Made by a program: the position numbers and the translations under genes. The notes beneath the pieces are model-generated. The model was not told where the DNA came from, did not search any database, and saw only the letters and a program-made list of their open reading frames with translations. Source: Streptomyces sp. NBC_00523 (lineage in GTDB: Bacteria > Actinomycetota > Actinomycetes > Streptomycetales > Streptomycetaceae). Taken from it: a DNA stretch of 64,000 bases. Of this stretch, positions 26,953 to 40,054 are shown piece after piece (the first letter of the stretch is position 1; the number at the start of each line of letters is the position of its first letter). The stretch lies in contig NZ_CP107836.1 in NCBI RefSeq assembly GCF_036346615.1, positions 1,178,001 to 1,242,000 of the forward strand, given 5' to 3'.

Positions 26953-27792
26953 TCAGCGGTCCGAGACGGCCGCGCGGACCTCGTCCGCGAACCGTCCGGC
27001 GGCCTCGCGCAGCCCCGCGACGTCCGGGCCGTGGCGCAGCACGCCCCGGCTCACGCTGGGCACCACATTGCGGACCGCGTCGCCGAAGACGCCCGGCAGA
27101 TCGGCCGGGGTCGCCCCCTGCGCGCCGATGCCCGGGGCGAGCAGCGGCCCGTTGATCGCGAGGTCCACGCCCGCGTCGCCCAGCGTGGCGCCGACGACCG
27201 CGCCGACCGAGCCGAGCGGGGCGGCGCCCGCGTTCTCGGCGGCCATGTGGTCGAGCATCAGCTGGGCCAGCGGACGGCCGTCGGCGGCGGTGGCGCGCTG
27301 CACCTCGGCGCCCTCCGGGTTGGAGGTCAGCGCGAGGACGAAGACACCGGCGCCGGAGACCGCCGCCGCGTCGAGCGCGGGCCGCAGCGAGCCGAAGCCG
27401 AGATAGGGCGAGACGGTGACCGCGTCCGAGAACAGCGGCGAGTCCTTGTCCAGGTAGGTCGCCGCGTAGGCGCCCATGGTGGAGCCGATGTCGCCGCGCT
27501 TGGCGTCCATCAGGACCAGGGCGCCGGCCGCGCGCGCCTCCTCGACGGCCTTCTCCAGGACGGCGATGCCGCGTGAGCCGAACCGCTCGAAGAACGCGGA
27601 CTGCGGCTTGAGGACGGCGACCCGGTCGGCCAGCGCCTCGACGACCGTACGGGTGAAGCGCTCCAGTCCCGCCACGTCGTCGGGGAGCCCCCAGGCGCTG
27701 AGCAGGGAGGCGTGCGGGTCGATGCCGACACAGAGCGGGCCACGGGTGTCCATGGCGTGGCGCAGTCGGGCGCCGAAGGGTTCCAGGGTCAT
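26953..27792 (-). CDS. pyrF: orotidine 5'-phosphate decarboxylase
   Basis: PyrF decarboxylates OMP to UMP, the last step of de novo UMP synthesis. The 279-residue protein is of the longer actinobacterial (type 2) kind, with the catalytic charged network in [17 protein letters not shown] and the barrel start [17 protein letters not shown]. Its ATG overlaps the pyrD stop by 4 bases (ATGA). It is the last gene of the pyr operon, followed by a strong terminator. Confidence 0.96.
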   Translation of the reverse strand: MTLEPFGARLRHAMDTRGPLCVGIDPHASLLSAWGLPDDVAGLERFTRTVVEALADRVAVLKPQSAFFERFGSRGIAVLEKAVEEARAAGALVLMDAKRGDIGSTMGAYAATYLDKDSPLFSDAVTVSPYLGFGSLRPALDAAAVSGAGVFVLALTSNPEGAEVQRATAADGRPLAQLMLDHMAAENAGAAPLGSVGAVVGATLGDAGVDLAINGPLLAPGIGAQGATPADLPGVFGDAVRNVVPSVSRGVLRHGPDVAGLREAAGRFADEVRAAVSDR

Positions 27793-28901
27793 TTCGCTGC
27801 CTTCCGGGATTCCGCGCCGACGGCGTCGGCGAGCGTGGCGTACGGGGAGGCGGCCAGGCGCGCGGCCAGGCCCTTGTGGATCGCGCGGGCGTAGAACGGG
27901 CCCTCGTAGATGAAGGCGCTGTAGCCCTGGACGAGGGTGGCCCCGGCCAGGATGCGCTGCCAGGCGTCCTCGGCGTTCTCGACGCCTCCGACGCCCACCA
28001 GGGTGATGCGGTCGCCGACGCGGCTGTACAGGCGGCTCAGGACCTCCAGGGAGCGTTCCTTGAGGGGGGCGCCGGACAGGCCGCCGGTCTCCTTCACCAA
28101 GGACGCCGGGGACTTCAGGCCCAGGCCCTCGCGGGCGATGGTGGTGTTGGTGGCGATAATGCCGTCCAGGCCCAGCTCGACGGCCAGGTCGGCGACCGCG
28201 TCGACGTCCTCGTCCGCGAGGTCCGGGGCGATCTTGACGAGCAGCGGGACGCGGCGGTGGGTGACGGTGCGGTCGGCCGCCTCGCGCACGGCGGTGAGCA
28301 GCGGGCGCAGCGACTCGGTGGCCTGGAGGTTGCGCAGGCCGGGGGTGTTGGGCGAGGAGACGTTGACGACGAGGTAGTCGGCGTGGGCGGCCAGGCGCTC
28401 GGTGGACTTCACGTAGTCGGCGGCGGCGTCGGCCTCGGGGACGACCTTGGTCTTGCCGATGTTGACGCCGACGGTGGTGCGGAAGACCGGGTTGCGCGCG
28501 GCCAGGCGGTCGGCGACGGCGGCCGAGCCCTCGTTGTTGAAGCCCATGCGGTTGATGAGCGCGCGGTCCGCGACCAGGCGGAACAGCCGCTGCTTGGGGT
28601 TGCCGGGCTGCGGCTCGCCGGTGACGGTGCCGATCTCGACGTGGTCGAAGCCGAGCATCGCCATGCCGTCGATCGCGACGGCGTTCTTGTCGAAGCCGGC
28701 GGCGAGCCCGAAGGGACCGTGCATCCGCAGGCCCAGGGCCTCGGTGCGCAGCTCCTTGTACCGGGGGGCGAGGGCGGCGGCCAGGAAGGTGCGCAGCACG
28801 GGGACGCGGGCGGCCAGGCGGATCCAGCGGAAGGCCAGGTAGTGGGCGCGCTCCGGGTCCATGCGCTTGAAGACCAGCTGGAAGAAGAACTTGTACATCA
28901 C
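27789..28901 (-). CDS. pyrD: dihydroorotate dehydrogenase (quinone), class 2
   Basis: PyrD oxidises dihydroorotate to orotate with electron transfer to quinone. The 370-residue protein has the N-terminal amphipathic extension typical of membrane-associated class 2 enzymes ([28 protein letters not shown]). The catalytic-base serine lies in [14 protein letters not shown] and the FMN-phosphate site in [17 protein letters not shown]. It lies 52 bases downstream of carB and overlaps pyrF by 4 bases. Confidence 0.96.
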   Translation of the reverse strand: MMYKFFFQLVFKRMDPERAHYLAFRWIRLAARVPVLRTFLAAALAPRYKELRTEALGLRMHGPFGLAAGFDKNAVAIDGMAMLGFDHVEIGTVTGEPQPGNPKQRLFRLVADRALINRMGFNNEGSAAVADRLAARNPVFRTTVGVNIGKTKVVPEADAAADYVKSTERLAAHADYLVVNVSSPNTPGLRNLQATESLRPLLTAVREAADRTVTHRRVPLLVKIAPDLADEDVDAVADLAVELGLDGIIATNTTIAREGLGLKSPASLVKETGGLSGAPLKERSLEVLSRLYSRVGDRITLVGVGGVENAEDAWQRILAGATLVQGYSAFIYEGPFYARAIHKGLAARLAASPYATLADAVGAESRKAAK

Positions 28902-28953
28902 GGTGTCCTCATGAAGAGGGGGACACCGTTTCCGGTGTCCCCCTGTGGGCTTC

Positions 28954-32254
<3,301 letters not shown>

Positions 32255-32262
<8 letters not shown>

Positions 32263-33394
32263 GCTGGCCCTCCATCAGGGAAACGAAGCGGTCGAAGAGG
32301 TACGCGGCGTCGTGCGGGCCGGCGGCCGCCTCGGGGTGGTACTGGACGCTGAAGGCCGGCCGGTCGAGCAGCTGAAGGCCCTCGACCACCTGGTCGTTCA
32401 GGCATACGTGGGAGACCTCGGCGCGCCCGTAGGCGGTGTCGGAGACCTTGTCGAGGGGGGCGTCGACGGCGAAGCCGTGGTTGTGCGCGGTGACCTCGAC
32501 CTTGCCGGTCGAGCGGTCCTGCACGGGCTGGTTGATGCCGCGGTGGCCGTACTTCAGCTTGTACGTGCCGAAGCCGAGCGCGCGGCCCAGGATCTGGTTG
32601 CCGAAGCAGATGCCGAAGAGCGGGGTCTGCCGCTCCAGGACGCCCTGCATCAGCGCGACGGGGTGGTCGGCGGTGGACGGGTCGCCGGGGCCGTTGGAGA
32701 AGAAGACGCCGTCCGGGGCGACCGCGTAGACCTCCTCCAGGGTGGCGGTGGCGGGCAGCACGTGGACCTCGATGCCGCGCTCGGCCATCCGGTGCGGGGT
32801 CATGCCCTTGATGCCGAGGTCGACCGCGGCGACCGTGAACTTCTTGGTGCCGATCGCGGGGACGACGTACGCCTCCTTGGTGGCGACCTCCGCGGACAGG
32901 TCGGCGCCCTTCATCTCGGGGGCCTCCTGGACGCGGGCCAGCATCGCCGCCTCGTCGGCGACCGCGGCGCCGGAGAAGATGCCGACGCGCATGGCGCCGC
33001 GCTCGCGCAGGTGGCGGGTGAGGGCGCGGGTGTCGATGCCGCTGATGCCGACGACGCCCTGGTTCGCCAGCTCCTCGTCGAGGGTGCGGCGGGAGCGCCA
33101 GTTGGAGGGGGTGCGGGCGGGGTCGCGGACGACGTAGCCGGAGACCCAGATCCGCTTCGACTCGGGGTCCTCGTCGTTGACGCCGGTGTTGCCGACGTGC
33201 GGGGCGGTCATCACGACGACCTGGCGGTGGTACGAGGGGTCGGTCAGCGTCTCCTGGTAGCCGGTCATGCCGGTGGAGAAGACCGCCTCGCCGAAGGTCT
33301 CCCCCACAGCCCCGTAGGCGCGGCCGCGGAAGATGCGGCCGTCCTCCAGGACGAGTACGGCGGGAACCTGGGCTCCCCGGGTGGAGGTCGTCAT
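32255..33394 (-). CDS. carA: carbamoyl-phosphate synthase small (glutaminase) subunit
   Basis: CarA hydrolyses glutamine and channels ammonia to CarB. The 379-residue protein has the small-subunit N-terminal domain ([17 protein letters not shown]) and a class I glutaminase domain. The nucleophile cysteine is in [15 protein letters not shown] and the His-Glu of the triad in [12 protein letters not shown]. The usual GH after the nucleophile motif is GN here, a minor variant. I chose the ATG at 33394, which overlaps the preceding gene by 4 bases; the frame running to 33706 is antisense to that gene. It overlaps carB by 8 bases. Confidence 0.96.
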
Positions 33395-33966
33395 CGTGCG
33401 ATGCCTTCCGTAGTGCTGGTGAGGTGGTTGACGGCGTCGACCCAGGCGGGGTGTTCGGCCGAGTGGTCGGAGCGGAACCCGGAGTCGATCAGCCGGTCGC
33501 CGAGCGCCCAGGTGATGACGAGGAGTCCGCCCTCGGGCAGGACCTTGCCCGCCAGTGCCTTTTCGGTGCGGGCGCCGCGCAGGTCGGCGGCCGGGACGAA
33601 GAAGTTTGCGGCGCCGGGCCGTACGACGTCGAGCCCCTCGGCGGTGAGGGTGAGCTCGACGCGGCTGCGGGTGCCGAGGCCGTGGGCGACGATCCGGTCG
33701 AGCCACTGCCCGGCCGTGGTCGACGCGTGGTAGCGGCCGGAGAGGGTGAGCAGCTTCTCGCCGTCCGCGAAGCCCTCGGGCGCGGTGGCCGGGGCGGGCA
33801 GGTCGGACTGGAGGTTACCGCGCCACTTCCAGCCCTGGCGCATCAGCCAGTAGACGAACGCGACGAGGACGAGGAGTCCGATCACCCAGCTGATCCGGGC
33901 GGACCAGTCGGTGACTTCCGCCGACTTCTGCTCGGCGGCGAGTTGGTACAGGGTCTGTGTTGTCAC
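33391..33966 (-). CDS. PH-like membrane protein of the pyr operon
   Basis: A 191-residue protein of unknown role. One transmembrane helix is clear (about residues 25-42, [20 protein letters not shown]), followed by a soluble beta-rich part (about 65-185) resembling bacterial PH-like domains. The gene is conserved between pyrC and carA in other actinobacteria, including mycobacteria as I recall (the Rv1382 position). Its start overlaps the pyrC stop and its stop overlaps the carA start, both by 4 bases, so its synthesis is tied to the pathway enzymes. No catalytic motif is visible. It might tether or regulate the pathway at the membrane; this is speculation. Confidence 0.85.
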   Translation of the reverse strand: MTTQTLYQLAAEQKSAEVTDWSARISWVIGLLVLVAFVYWLMRQGWKWRGNLQSDLPAPATAPEGFADGEKLLTLSGRYHASTTAGQWLDRIVAHGLGTRSRVELTLTAEGLDVVRPGAANFFVPAADLRGARTEKALAGKVLPEGGLLVITWALGDRLIDSGFRSDHSAEHPAWVDAVNHLTSTTEGIAR

Positions 33967-35249
33967 GCGAGCTTCCCGTCGACGACCGTGGCACGGCCCC
34001 GCAGGAAGGTGTGGGTCACTCGGCCCGGCAGCTCGCGCCCCTCGTACGGGGTGTTGCGGCTGCGGGAGGCGAAGCCTGCGGGGTCCACCTCTCCACGGTA
34101 TGCCGGATCGACCAGCGTGAGGTTGGCAGGCTCACCGGCCGAGACGGGGCGGCCGTGTCCGTCGAGCCGTCCGATGGCGGCGGGACGGGCCGACATGCGG
34201 TCGGCGACGCCGGCCCAGTCGAGGAGCCCGGTCTCGACCATCGTCTGCTGGACGACGGAGAGCGCGGTCTCCAGGCCCACCATGCCCATGGCGGCCGCGG
34301 CCCACTCGCAGTCCTTGTCCTCGTGCGGGTGCGGGGCGTGGTCGGTGGCGACGCAGTCGATCGTGCCGTCGGCCAGCGCCTCGCGCAGCGCCATGACGTC
34401 GGCCTCGGTGCGCAGCGGCGGGTTCACCTTGTAGACCGGGTTGTAGCTCCGGACGAGCTCGTCGGTGAGGAGCAGGTGGTGCGGGGTGACCTCGGCGGTG
34501 ACGTTCCAGCCCTTGGACTTGGCCCAGCGCACGATCTCCACGGAGCCCGCGGTCGACAGGTGGCAGATGTGGACCCGGGAGCCGACGTGCGCGGCGAGCA
34601 GCACGTCGCGGGCGATGATCGACTCCTCGGCGACGGCGGGCCAGCCGCCGAGGCCCAGCTCGGCCGAGACGACGCCCTCGTTCATCTGGGCGCCCTCGGT
34701 GAGTCGGGGCTCCTGGGCGTGCTGGGCGACGACGCCGTCGAACGCCTTCACGTACTCCAGGGCGCGGCGCATGATGACCGCGTCGTCCACACACTTGCCG
34801 TCGTCGGAGAAGACCTTCACCCCGGCGGCGGAGTCGTGCATGGCGCCGAGCTCGGCGAGCTGCTTGCCCTCCAGGCCGACGGTGACGGCCCCGACGGGCT
34901 GGACGTCGCAGTAGCCGGACTCCTTGCCGAGGCGCCAGACCTGCTCGACCACGCCGGCGGTGTCGGCGACCGGGAAGGTGTTGGCCATGGCGTGGACGGC
35001 GGTGAAGCCACCGGCCGCGGCGGCCTTGGTGCCGGTGAGGACGGTCTCGGAGTCCTCGCGGCCGGGCTCGCGCAGATGGGTGTGGAGGTCGACCAGGCCG
35101 GGGAGCAGGACCTGGCCCGCCGCCTCGATCACGGTGGCGTCGCCGGCGTCGAGGCCGGTGCCGACGGCGGCGATGGTCTCGCCGTCGATGAGGACGTCCT
35201 GCGGGTCGCCGCCGAGTACCTTCGCACCGCGGATAAGGATCTTGCTCAT
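33963..35249 (-). CDS. pyrC: dihydroorotase
   Basis: Dihydroorotase cyclises N-carbamoyl-aspartate to dihydroorotate. The 428-residue type I amidohydrolase has the metal-binding HxH in VDLHTHLREPG, the substrate segment MANTFPVADT, later metal histidines in VAQHAQEPRL and ICHLSTAGSVE, and the catalytic Asp in DCVATDHAPHPHEDK. I chose the ATG at 35249. The frame to 35615 runs antisense inside pyrB. It lies between pyrB (stop 2 bases upstream) and the PH-like gene (4-base overlap). Confidence 0.97.
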   Translation of the reverse strand: MSKILIRGAKVLGGDPQDVLIDGETIAAVGTGLDAGDATVIEAAGQVLLPGLVDLHTHLREPGREDSETVLTGTKAAAAGGFTAVHAMANTFPVADTAGVVEQVWRLGKESGYCDVQPVGAVTVGLEGKQLAELGAMHDSAAGVKVFSDDGKCVDDAVIMRRALEYVKAFDGVVAQHAQEPRLTEGAQMNEGVVSAELGLGGWPAVAEESIIARDVLLAAHVGSRVHICHLSTAGSVEIVRWAKSKGWNVTAEVTPHHLLLTDELVRSYNPVYKVNPPLRTEADVMALREALADGTIDCVATDHAPHPHEDKDCEWAAAAMGMVGLETALSVVQQTMVETGLLDWAGVADRMSARPAAIGRLDGHGRPVSAGEPANLTLVDPAYRGEVDPAGFASRSRNTPYEGRELPGRVTHTFLRGRATVVDGKLA

Positions 35250-35251
35250 GG

Positions 35252-36235
35252 TTACTTGGTCTCCTCGGTACGGGCGGCGGTGGGGGCGGCTGACTCGTAG
35301 CCGCCGAGCAGCAGGTAGAGCACGGCCATGCGGATGGAGACGCCGTTGGCGACCTGCTCCACGACCGTGCAGCGGTCGGAGTCGGCGACCTCGGCGGTGA
35401 TCTCCATGCCGCGGACCATGGGCCCGGGGTGCATGACGACGGCGTGCTCGGGCATCCTCGCCATCCGCTCGCCGTCGAGGCCGTAGCGGCGCGAGTACTC
35501 GCGCTCGGTCGGGAAGTAGGCGGCGTTCATCCGCTCGCGCTGCACACGGAGCATCATCACAGCGTCGGACCGGTGCAGCACCTCGTCCAGGCTGTAGCTG
35601 ACGTCGCAGGGCCACTGCTCGACGCCGACCGGGACCAGGGTGGGCGGGGCGACGAGGGTGACGTGGGCGCCGAGCGTGGTCAGCAGGTGCACGTTGGAGC
35701 GGGCGACCCGGCTGTGCAGGATGTCGCCGACGATGGTGATGCGGCGGCCGTCGAGGTCCTTGCCGAGCCCGGCGTCGGGGCCGACGAGCCTGCGACGCAT
35801 CGTGAAGGCGTCCAGGAGGGCCTGGGTGGGGTGCTCGTGGGTGCCGTCGCCCGCGTTGACGACGGCGCCGTCGATCCAGCCGGAGGTGGCCAGCCGGTAC
35901 GGGGCTCCGGAGGCGCCGTGGCGGATGACGACGGCGTCGGCGCCCATCGCCTCCAGGGTCAGGGCGGTGTCCTTGAGGGATTCGCCCTTGGAGACGGACG
36001 AGCCCTTCGCGGAGAAGTTGATGACGTCGGCGGAGAGCCGCTTGGCGGCCGCCTCGAAGGAGATGCGGGTACGCGTCGAGTCCTCGAAGAAGAGGTTGAC
36101 GACGGTCCGGCCGCGCAGGGTCGGGAGCTTCTTGATCGGCCGGTCCGCGACCCTGGCCATCTCCTCGGCGGTGTCGAGGATCAGGACGGCGTCGTCGCGG
36201 GTGAGGTCGGCGGCCGAGATGAGGTGACGCTTCAT
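35252..36235 (-). CDS. pyrB: aspartate carbamoyltransferase catalytic subunit
   Basis: PyrB joins carbamoyl phosphate and aspartate, the committed step of pyrimidine synthesis. The 327-residue protein has the carbamoyl-phosphate motif [12 protein letters not shown], the conserved [10 protein letters not shown] and the aspartate-site segment [11 protein letters not shown] chose the ATG at 36235 ([10 protein letters not shown]) because GGAG lies 9 bases ahead of it; the in-frame ATG at 36271 has no ribosome binding site. No pyrI regulatory subunit is present, as in most Gram-positives. It is second in the operon, after pyrR. Confidence 0.96.
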   Translation of the reverse strand: MKRHLISAADLTRDDAVLILDTAEEMARVADRPIKKLPTLRGRTVVNLFFEDSTRTRISFEAAAKRLSADVINFSAKGSSVSKGESLKDTALTLEAMGADAVVIRHGASGAPYRLATSGWIDGAVVNAGDGTHEHPTQALLDAFTMRRRLVGPDAGLGKDLDGRRITIVGDILHSRVARSNVHLLTTLGAHVTLVAPPTLVPVGVEQWPCDVSYSLDEVLHRSDAVMMLRVQRERMNAAYFPTEREYSRRYGLDGERMARMPEHAVVMHPGPMVRGMEITAEVADSDRCTVVEQVANGVSIRMAVLYLLLGGYESAAPTAARTEETK

Positions 36236-36321
36236 CTGGGTGTTCTCCGGGTGGCTGGAGGTTTCAGGCATGCGGGCGCGCGGAAGCCGCCGCACGGCGG
36301 GCGGGCCGTACGGAAGGAGAG

Positions 36322-36951
<630 letters not shown>

Positions 36952-37038
36952 ACGTCGAAATTGCGTCATCCACGTTACCAGGGCCCGTACCGGAGCTCGT
37001 CCCCACCCCCGGGGAAAGCCGGTACGGACCATCTCAGC

Positions 37039-37079
37039 TTGACGCGACCAAGTAACGCTGCGTAACCTCACAGTGAGTT
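37039..37079 (+). promoter_or_regulatory. bldD promoter with overlapping palindrome
   Basis: TTGACG (37039-37044) and TAACCT (37063-37068), with 18 bp between, form a good promoter. The perfect palindrome CTCAC-A-GTGAG (37067-37077), flanked by GTAAC and TTAC, overlaps the -10 and the expected start site. BldD is known to repress its own gene, so this is the likely autoregulatory site. The fit to the published consensus is partial. Confidence 0.7.
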
Positions 37080-37127
37080 ACCAGCCACGCGGCCCAGCCG
37101 CGTACGTTCCAGCGTCCGGGGAGCCTT

Positions 37128-37628
37128 ATGTCCAGCGAATACGCAAAACAGCTCGGGGCCAAGCTCCGTGCCATCCGCACCCAGCAGGGCCTCTCCCTCC
37201 ACGGCGTGGAGGAGAAGTCCCAGGGCCGCTGGAAGGCCGTCGTGGTCGGCTCGTACGAGCGCGGCGACCGTGCCGTGACCGTGCAGCGCCTTGCCGAGCT
37301 GGCGGACTTCTACGGCGTCCCGGTCCAGGAGCTCCTGCCGGGCACGACGCCCGGCGGTGCCGCCGAGCCGCCGCCGAAGCTGGTCCTCCAGCTGGAGCGC
37401 CTGGCGCACGTGCCGCCGGAGAAGGCCGGTCCGCTCCAGCGTTACGCGGCGACGATCCAGAGCCAGCGCGGCGACTACAACGGCAAGGTGCTGTCGATCC
37501 GCCAGGACGACCTGCGCACGCTGGCCGTGATCTACGACCAGTCGCCCTCGGTGCTGACCGAGCAGCTGATCAGCTGGGGCGTGCTCGACGCGGACGCGCG
37601 CCGCGCCGTCGCCCACGACGAGGGCTGA
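37128..37628 (+). CDS. bldD: developmental master regulator BldD
   Basis: BldD represses sporulation genes during vegetative growth when dimerised by tetrameric cyclic-di-GMP. The 166-residue protein has an N-terminal Xre-type helix-turn-helix domain (about residues 6-70, LGAKLRAIRTQQGLSLHGVE) and a C-terminal c-di-GMP domain. The diagnostic RGD-X8-RQDD signature is intact at residues 114-116 and 125-128. The length and motif numbering match the characterised Streptomyces BldD. The ATG at 37128 follows GGGGAG. It diverges from the pyr operon, and a palindrome over its promoter fits autorepression. Confidence 0.98.
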   Translation: MSSEYAKQLGAKLRAIRTQQGLSLHGVEEKSQGRWKAVVVGSYERGDRAVTVQRLAELADFYGVPVQELLPGTTPGGAAEPPPKLVLQLERLAHVPPEKAGPLQRYAATIQSQRGDYNGKVLSIRQDDLRTLAVIYDQSPSVLTEQLISWGVLDADARRAVAHDEG

Positions 37629-37750
37629 GCGGCCCCCGGAGAAACGTGCCGCCGGGTTCGGCGGGGCCCCGAACGGGTGCCCCGCCGGGCCCGGCTTTTC
37701 TTGTACGCGGTACACCCTGCGCCGTACACCCGGGAGCCGCGCCCGGGCAT

Positions 37751-37788
37751 GCCGAAGGGCCCACGGCTTCAGCCATGGGCCCTTCGGC
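37751..37788 (-). terminator. nusB terminator
   Basis: GCCGAAGGGCCCA (37751-37763) and TGGGCCCTTCGGC (37776-37788) form a 13-bp perfect stem. It lies 17 bases beyond the nusB stop, between the convergent bldD and nusB genes, and may act on both strands. Confidence 0.75.
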
Positions 37789-37805
37789 GGCGGAACGCCG
37801 CCGGG

Positions 37806-38237
37806 TCACTGCTCCCGGCGGAGGTTCGGCTTGAGGTCCTTGAAACGGGCCAGCAGGCCGTTCACGAAGGACGGGGAGTCGTCGGTGGAGAACTCCTTGG
37901 CGATCTGCACCGCCTCGTCGATGACCACCGCGTCCGGGGTCCCGTCGACCCAGATCAGCTCGTAGGCACCGAGTCGCAGGATGTTCCGGTCGGCGACCGG
38001 CATGCGGTCGAGCTCCCAGTCCACGGCGTAGGTGACGATGAGGTCGTCGATGCGGTCCGCGTACTGCGCGTACCCCTCCACGAGCTCCATCGTGTACTCG
38101 GTGACCGGCGGCTGGCGGGTGTCGGACCGCGAGTGCCGTACCCAGTCCGCGAGGACCGTCAGCACGGACTCGTCGCGCTGGTCGGCCTCGAAGAGGATCT
38201 GGAAGGCGCGCTTGCGCGCCGTGTTACGAGCAGCCAC
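37806..38237 (-). CDS. nusB: transcription antitermination factor NusB
   Basis: NusB binds boxA RNA with NusE in rRNA antitermination. The 143-residue all-helical protein has the family opening ARNTARKRAFQILFEAD and the conserved DRNILRLGAYELIW and AVVIDEAVQIAKEFS segments. It follows efp by 2 bases and ends the long minus-strand gene series. The length is normal and no oddities are seen. Confidence 0.96.
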   Translation of the reverse strand: MAARNTARKRAFQILFEADQRDESVLTVLADWVRHSRSDTRQPPVTEYTMELVEGYAQYADRIDDLIVTYAVDWELDRMPVADRNILRLGAYELIWVDGTPDAVVIDEAVQIAKEFSTDDSPSFVNGLLARFKDLKPNLRREQ

Positions 38238-38239
38238 GA

Positions 38240-38806
38240 CTACTTGTTCACCCGGCTGATGTACTCGCCCGAGCGGGTGTCGACCTTGATCGTCTCACCC
38301 GTGGTGATGAACAGCGGGACGCCGATCTCGTAACCCGTCTCCAGGGTGGCCGGCTTGGTGCCGCCGGTGGAGCGGTCGCCCTGGACGCCCGGGTCCGTGT
38401 GCTGGATCTTCAGCTCGACGGCGGCCGGCAGCTCGACGTACAGCACCTCGCCGTCGTGCTGGGCGACGGAGGCGGTGAAGCCCTCGATCAGGAAGTTGGC
38501 GGTGTCACCGACGGCCTTGCGGTCGACCATCAGCTGGTCGTACGTGTCCATGTCCATGAAGACGAAGTAGTCGCCGTCCATGTACGAGAACTGCATGTCG
38601 CGCCGGTCGACGGTGGCCGTCTCGACCTTGATGCCTGCGTTGAAGGTCTTGTCGACGACCTTGCCGGAGAGCACGTTCTTGAGCTTGGTGCGCACGAAGG
38701 CCGGGCCCTTGCCGGGCTTGACGTGCTGGAACTCGACTACGGACCAGAGCTGGCCCCCGTCGAGCTTGAGCACCATGCCGTTCTTGAGGTCGTTCGTGGA
38801 AGCCAC
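38240..38806 (-). CDS. efp: translation elongation factor P
   Basis: EF-P rescues ribosomes stalled at polyproline. The 188-residue, three-domain protein starts with [17 protein letters not shown]. The tip of the functional loop is PGKGPAF with K33 at the position modified in other bacteria. The PGKGP loop is of the type reported to work unmodified in actinobacteria, and no lysyl-modifying epmA/epmB is nearby. It is followed by nusB and preceded by the M24 peptidase homologue, a common arrangement. Confidence 0.97.
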   Translation of the reverse strand: MASTNDLKNGMVLKLDGGQLWSVVEFQHVKPGKGPAFVRTKLKNVLSGKVVDKTFNAGIKVETATVDRRDMQFSYMDGDYFVFMDMDTYDQLMVDRKAVGDTANFLIEGFTASVAQHDGEVLYVELPAAVELKIQHTDPGVQGDRSTGGTKPATLETGYEIGVPLFITTGETIKVDTRSGEYISRVNK

Positions 38807-38857
38807 GGTTGCGGAATCTCCTGGGCTGAAGCTGGTGGAACGACCGAGGGACGCGCG

Positions 38858-39964
38858 CTAGAGCGCGAGCAGCTCCTTGGTCGTAATGGTGAGTAGCTCG
38901 GGTCCGCCGTCCGCCTCGGGGCGCACGACGAGCGTGTCATCGATCCGGACCCCGCCCCGGCCCGGGAGGTGGACCCCCGGTTCGACGGTGACCGGCACAC
39001 AAGCGTCCAGTTTACCCATGGCGGCGGGTGCCAGCTGCGGGTCCTCATCGATTTCGAGCCCCACCCCGTGGCCCGTGAAGGGCGCCAGGCCCTCGCCGTG
39101 GCCCGCGGAGTCCAGGAGATGGCGGGCGGCCCGGTCCACGTCGCGGTACTCGGCGCCGGGCAGCAGGGCCTCGCGGCCGGCCCGCTGAGCGGCGAAAACC
39201 AGCTCGTACAGCTCGATCTGCCAGTCGGCGGGAGCCGTTCCGATGACGAAGGTCCGGCCGACCTCGCAGCGGTAGCCGCGGTAGTTGGCGCCCAGGCAGA
39301 CGGAGAGAAAATCTCCCTCCTCGACCCGCCGGTCCGAGGGCCGGTGGCGGCCCCGGCCGGAGTTGGGTCCGGTGGCGACGGAGGTCGCGAAGGCGGGGCC
39401 GTCGGCGCCGTGGTCGACCAGCCGGCGTTCCAGCTCCAGCGCCAGGTGCCGTTCGGTGCGGCCGACGAGGATCGATTCGAGGAGTTCGCCGAGGGCCTGG
39501 TCGGTGATCTCGGCCGCGATCCGCAGGCAGCCGATCTCCTCCTCGTCCTTGACGATGCGCAGCTGCTCGACCGTCGCGCCCAGATCGGCCAGCCGCAGCT
39601 TCGGGGCGACCGAGGCCATGGCCCGGTGCCGGGCGACCGTCAGGTCGTGCTCCTCGACCGCCAGCGACTCCGCGCCGGCCGCCGCGGCCAGGTCGGCGGC
39701 GGCGACCACGGGGTCCCCGCCCGCCACCGGCAGCGAATCGACCCGCACGTGCTCGTCGGTGCGCCCGTCGGCCGGGTCACCGGTCGGTGGACGGGGGCAG
39801 AGCAGGACGTCCTCGCCGGGGCCGAGCAGCAGGACGGCGCCCGGGGGCGCTCCCCCGGCCAGGTAGCGGACGTTGGCGGGGCGGGAGACCAGGGCGGCCG
39901 CGGATCCGACTGCGGCGCACCGGTCGCGGAGCAGCCCGCGTCGGACGGCGTACACCTCTGACAT
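38858..39964 (-). CDS. M24 (Xaa-Pro aminopeptidase-like) family protein with altered metal ligands
   Basis: A 368-residue protein of creatinase/aminopeptidase-P architecture: an N-terminal domain (1 to about 135) and a pita-bread domain after it. Of the five canonical metal ligands (Asp, Asp, His, Glu, Glu), only H299 (GHGVG) and E328 (TVEPGVH) are kept. The first Asp is C223 (SVCLGANYRGY), the second is E234 (CEVGRTF) and the last Glu is D342 (RIDDTLVV). Metal binding may be weakened or changed, so ordinary Xaa-Pro peptidase activity should not be assumed. It lies 51 bases upstream of efp, where actinobacteria often have an M24 gene. Confidence 0.82.
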   Translation of the reverse strand: MSEVYAVRRGLLRDRCAAVGSAAALVSRPANVRYLAGGAPPGAVLLLGPGEDVLLCPRPPTGDPADGRTDEHVRVDSLPVAGGDPVVAAADLAAAAGAESLAVEEHDLTVARHRAMASVAPKLRLADLGATVEQLRIVKDEEEIGCLRIAAEITDQALGELLESILVGRTERHLALELERRLVDHGADGPAFATSVATGPNSGRGRHRPSDRRVEEGDFLSVCLGANYRGYRCEVGRTFVIGTAPADWQIELYELVFAAQRAGREALLPGAEYRDVDRAARHLLDSAGHGEGLAPFTGHGVGLEIDEDPQLAPAAMGKLDACVPVTVEPGVHLPGRGGVRIDDTLVVRPEADGGPELLTITTKELLAL

Positions 39965-40054
39965 GCGTCGAGCGTACGAGCGCGGCGCCGGGCCCGCCCG
40001 GCGGGCGCATCCGACCGGGGGTCGGGCGGCCGTGGGCGGGCCGGGCGCCGCCGG

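Noticed and set aside
33395..33706. N-terminal extension of CarA
   Set aside because: The extension is Arg/Pro/His-rich, antisense-like sequence overlapping the PH-like gene. Homology begins at the ATG at 33394.
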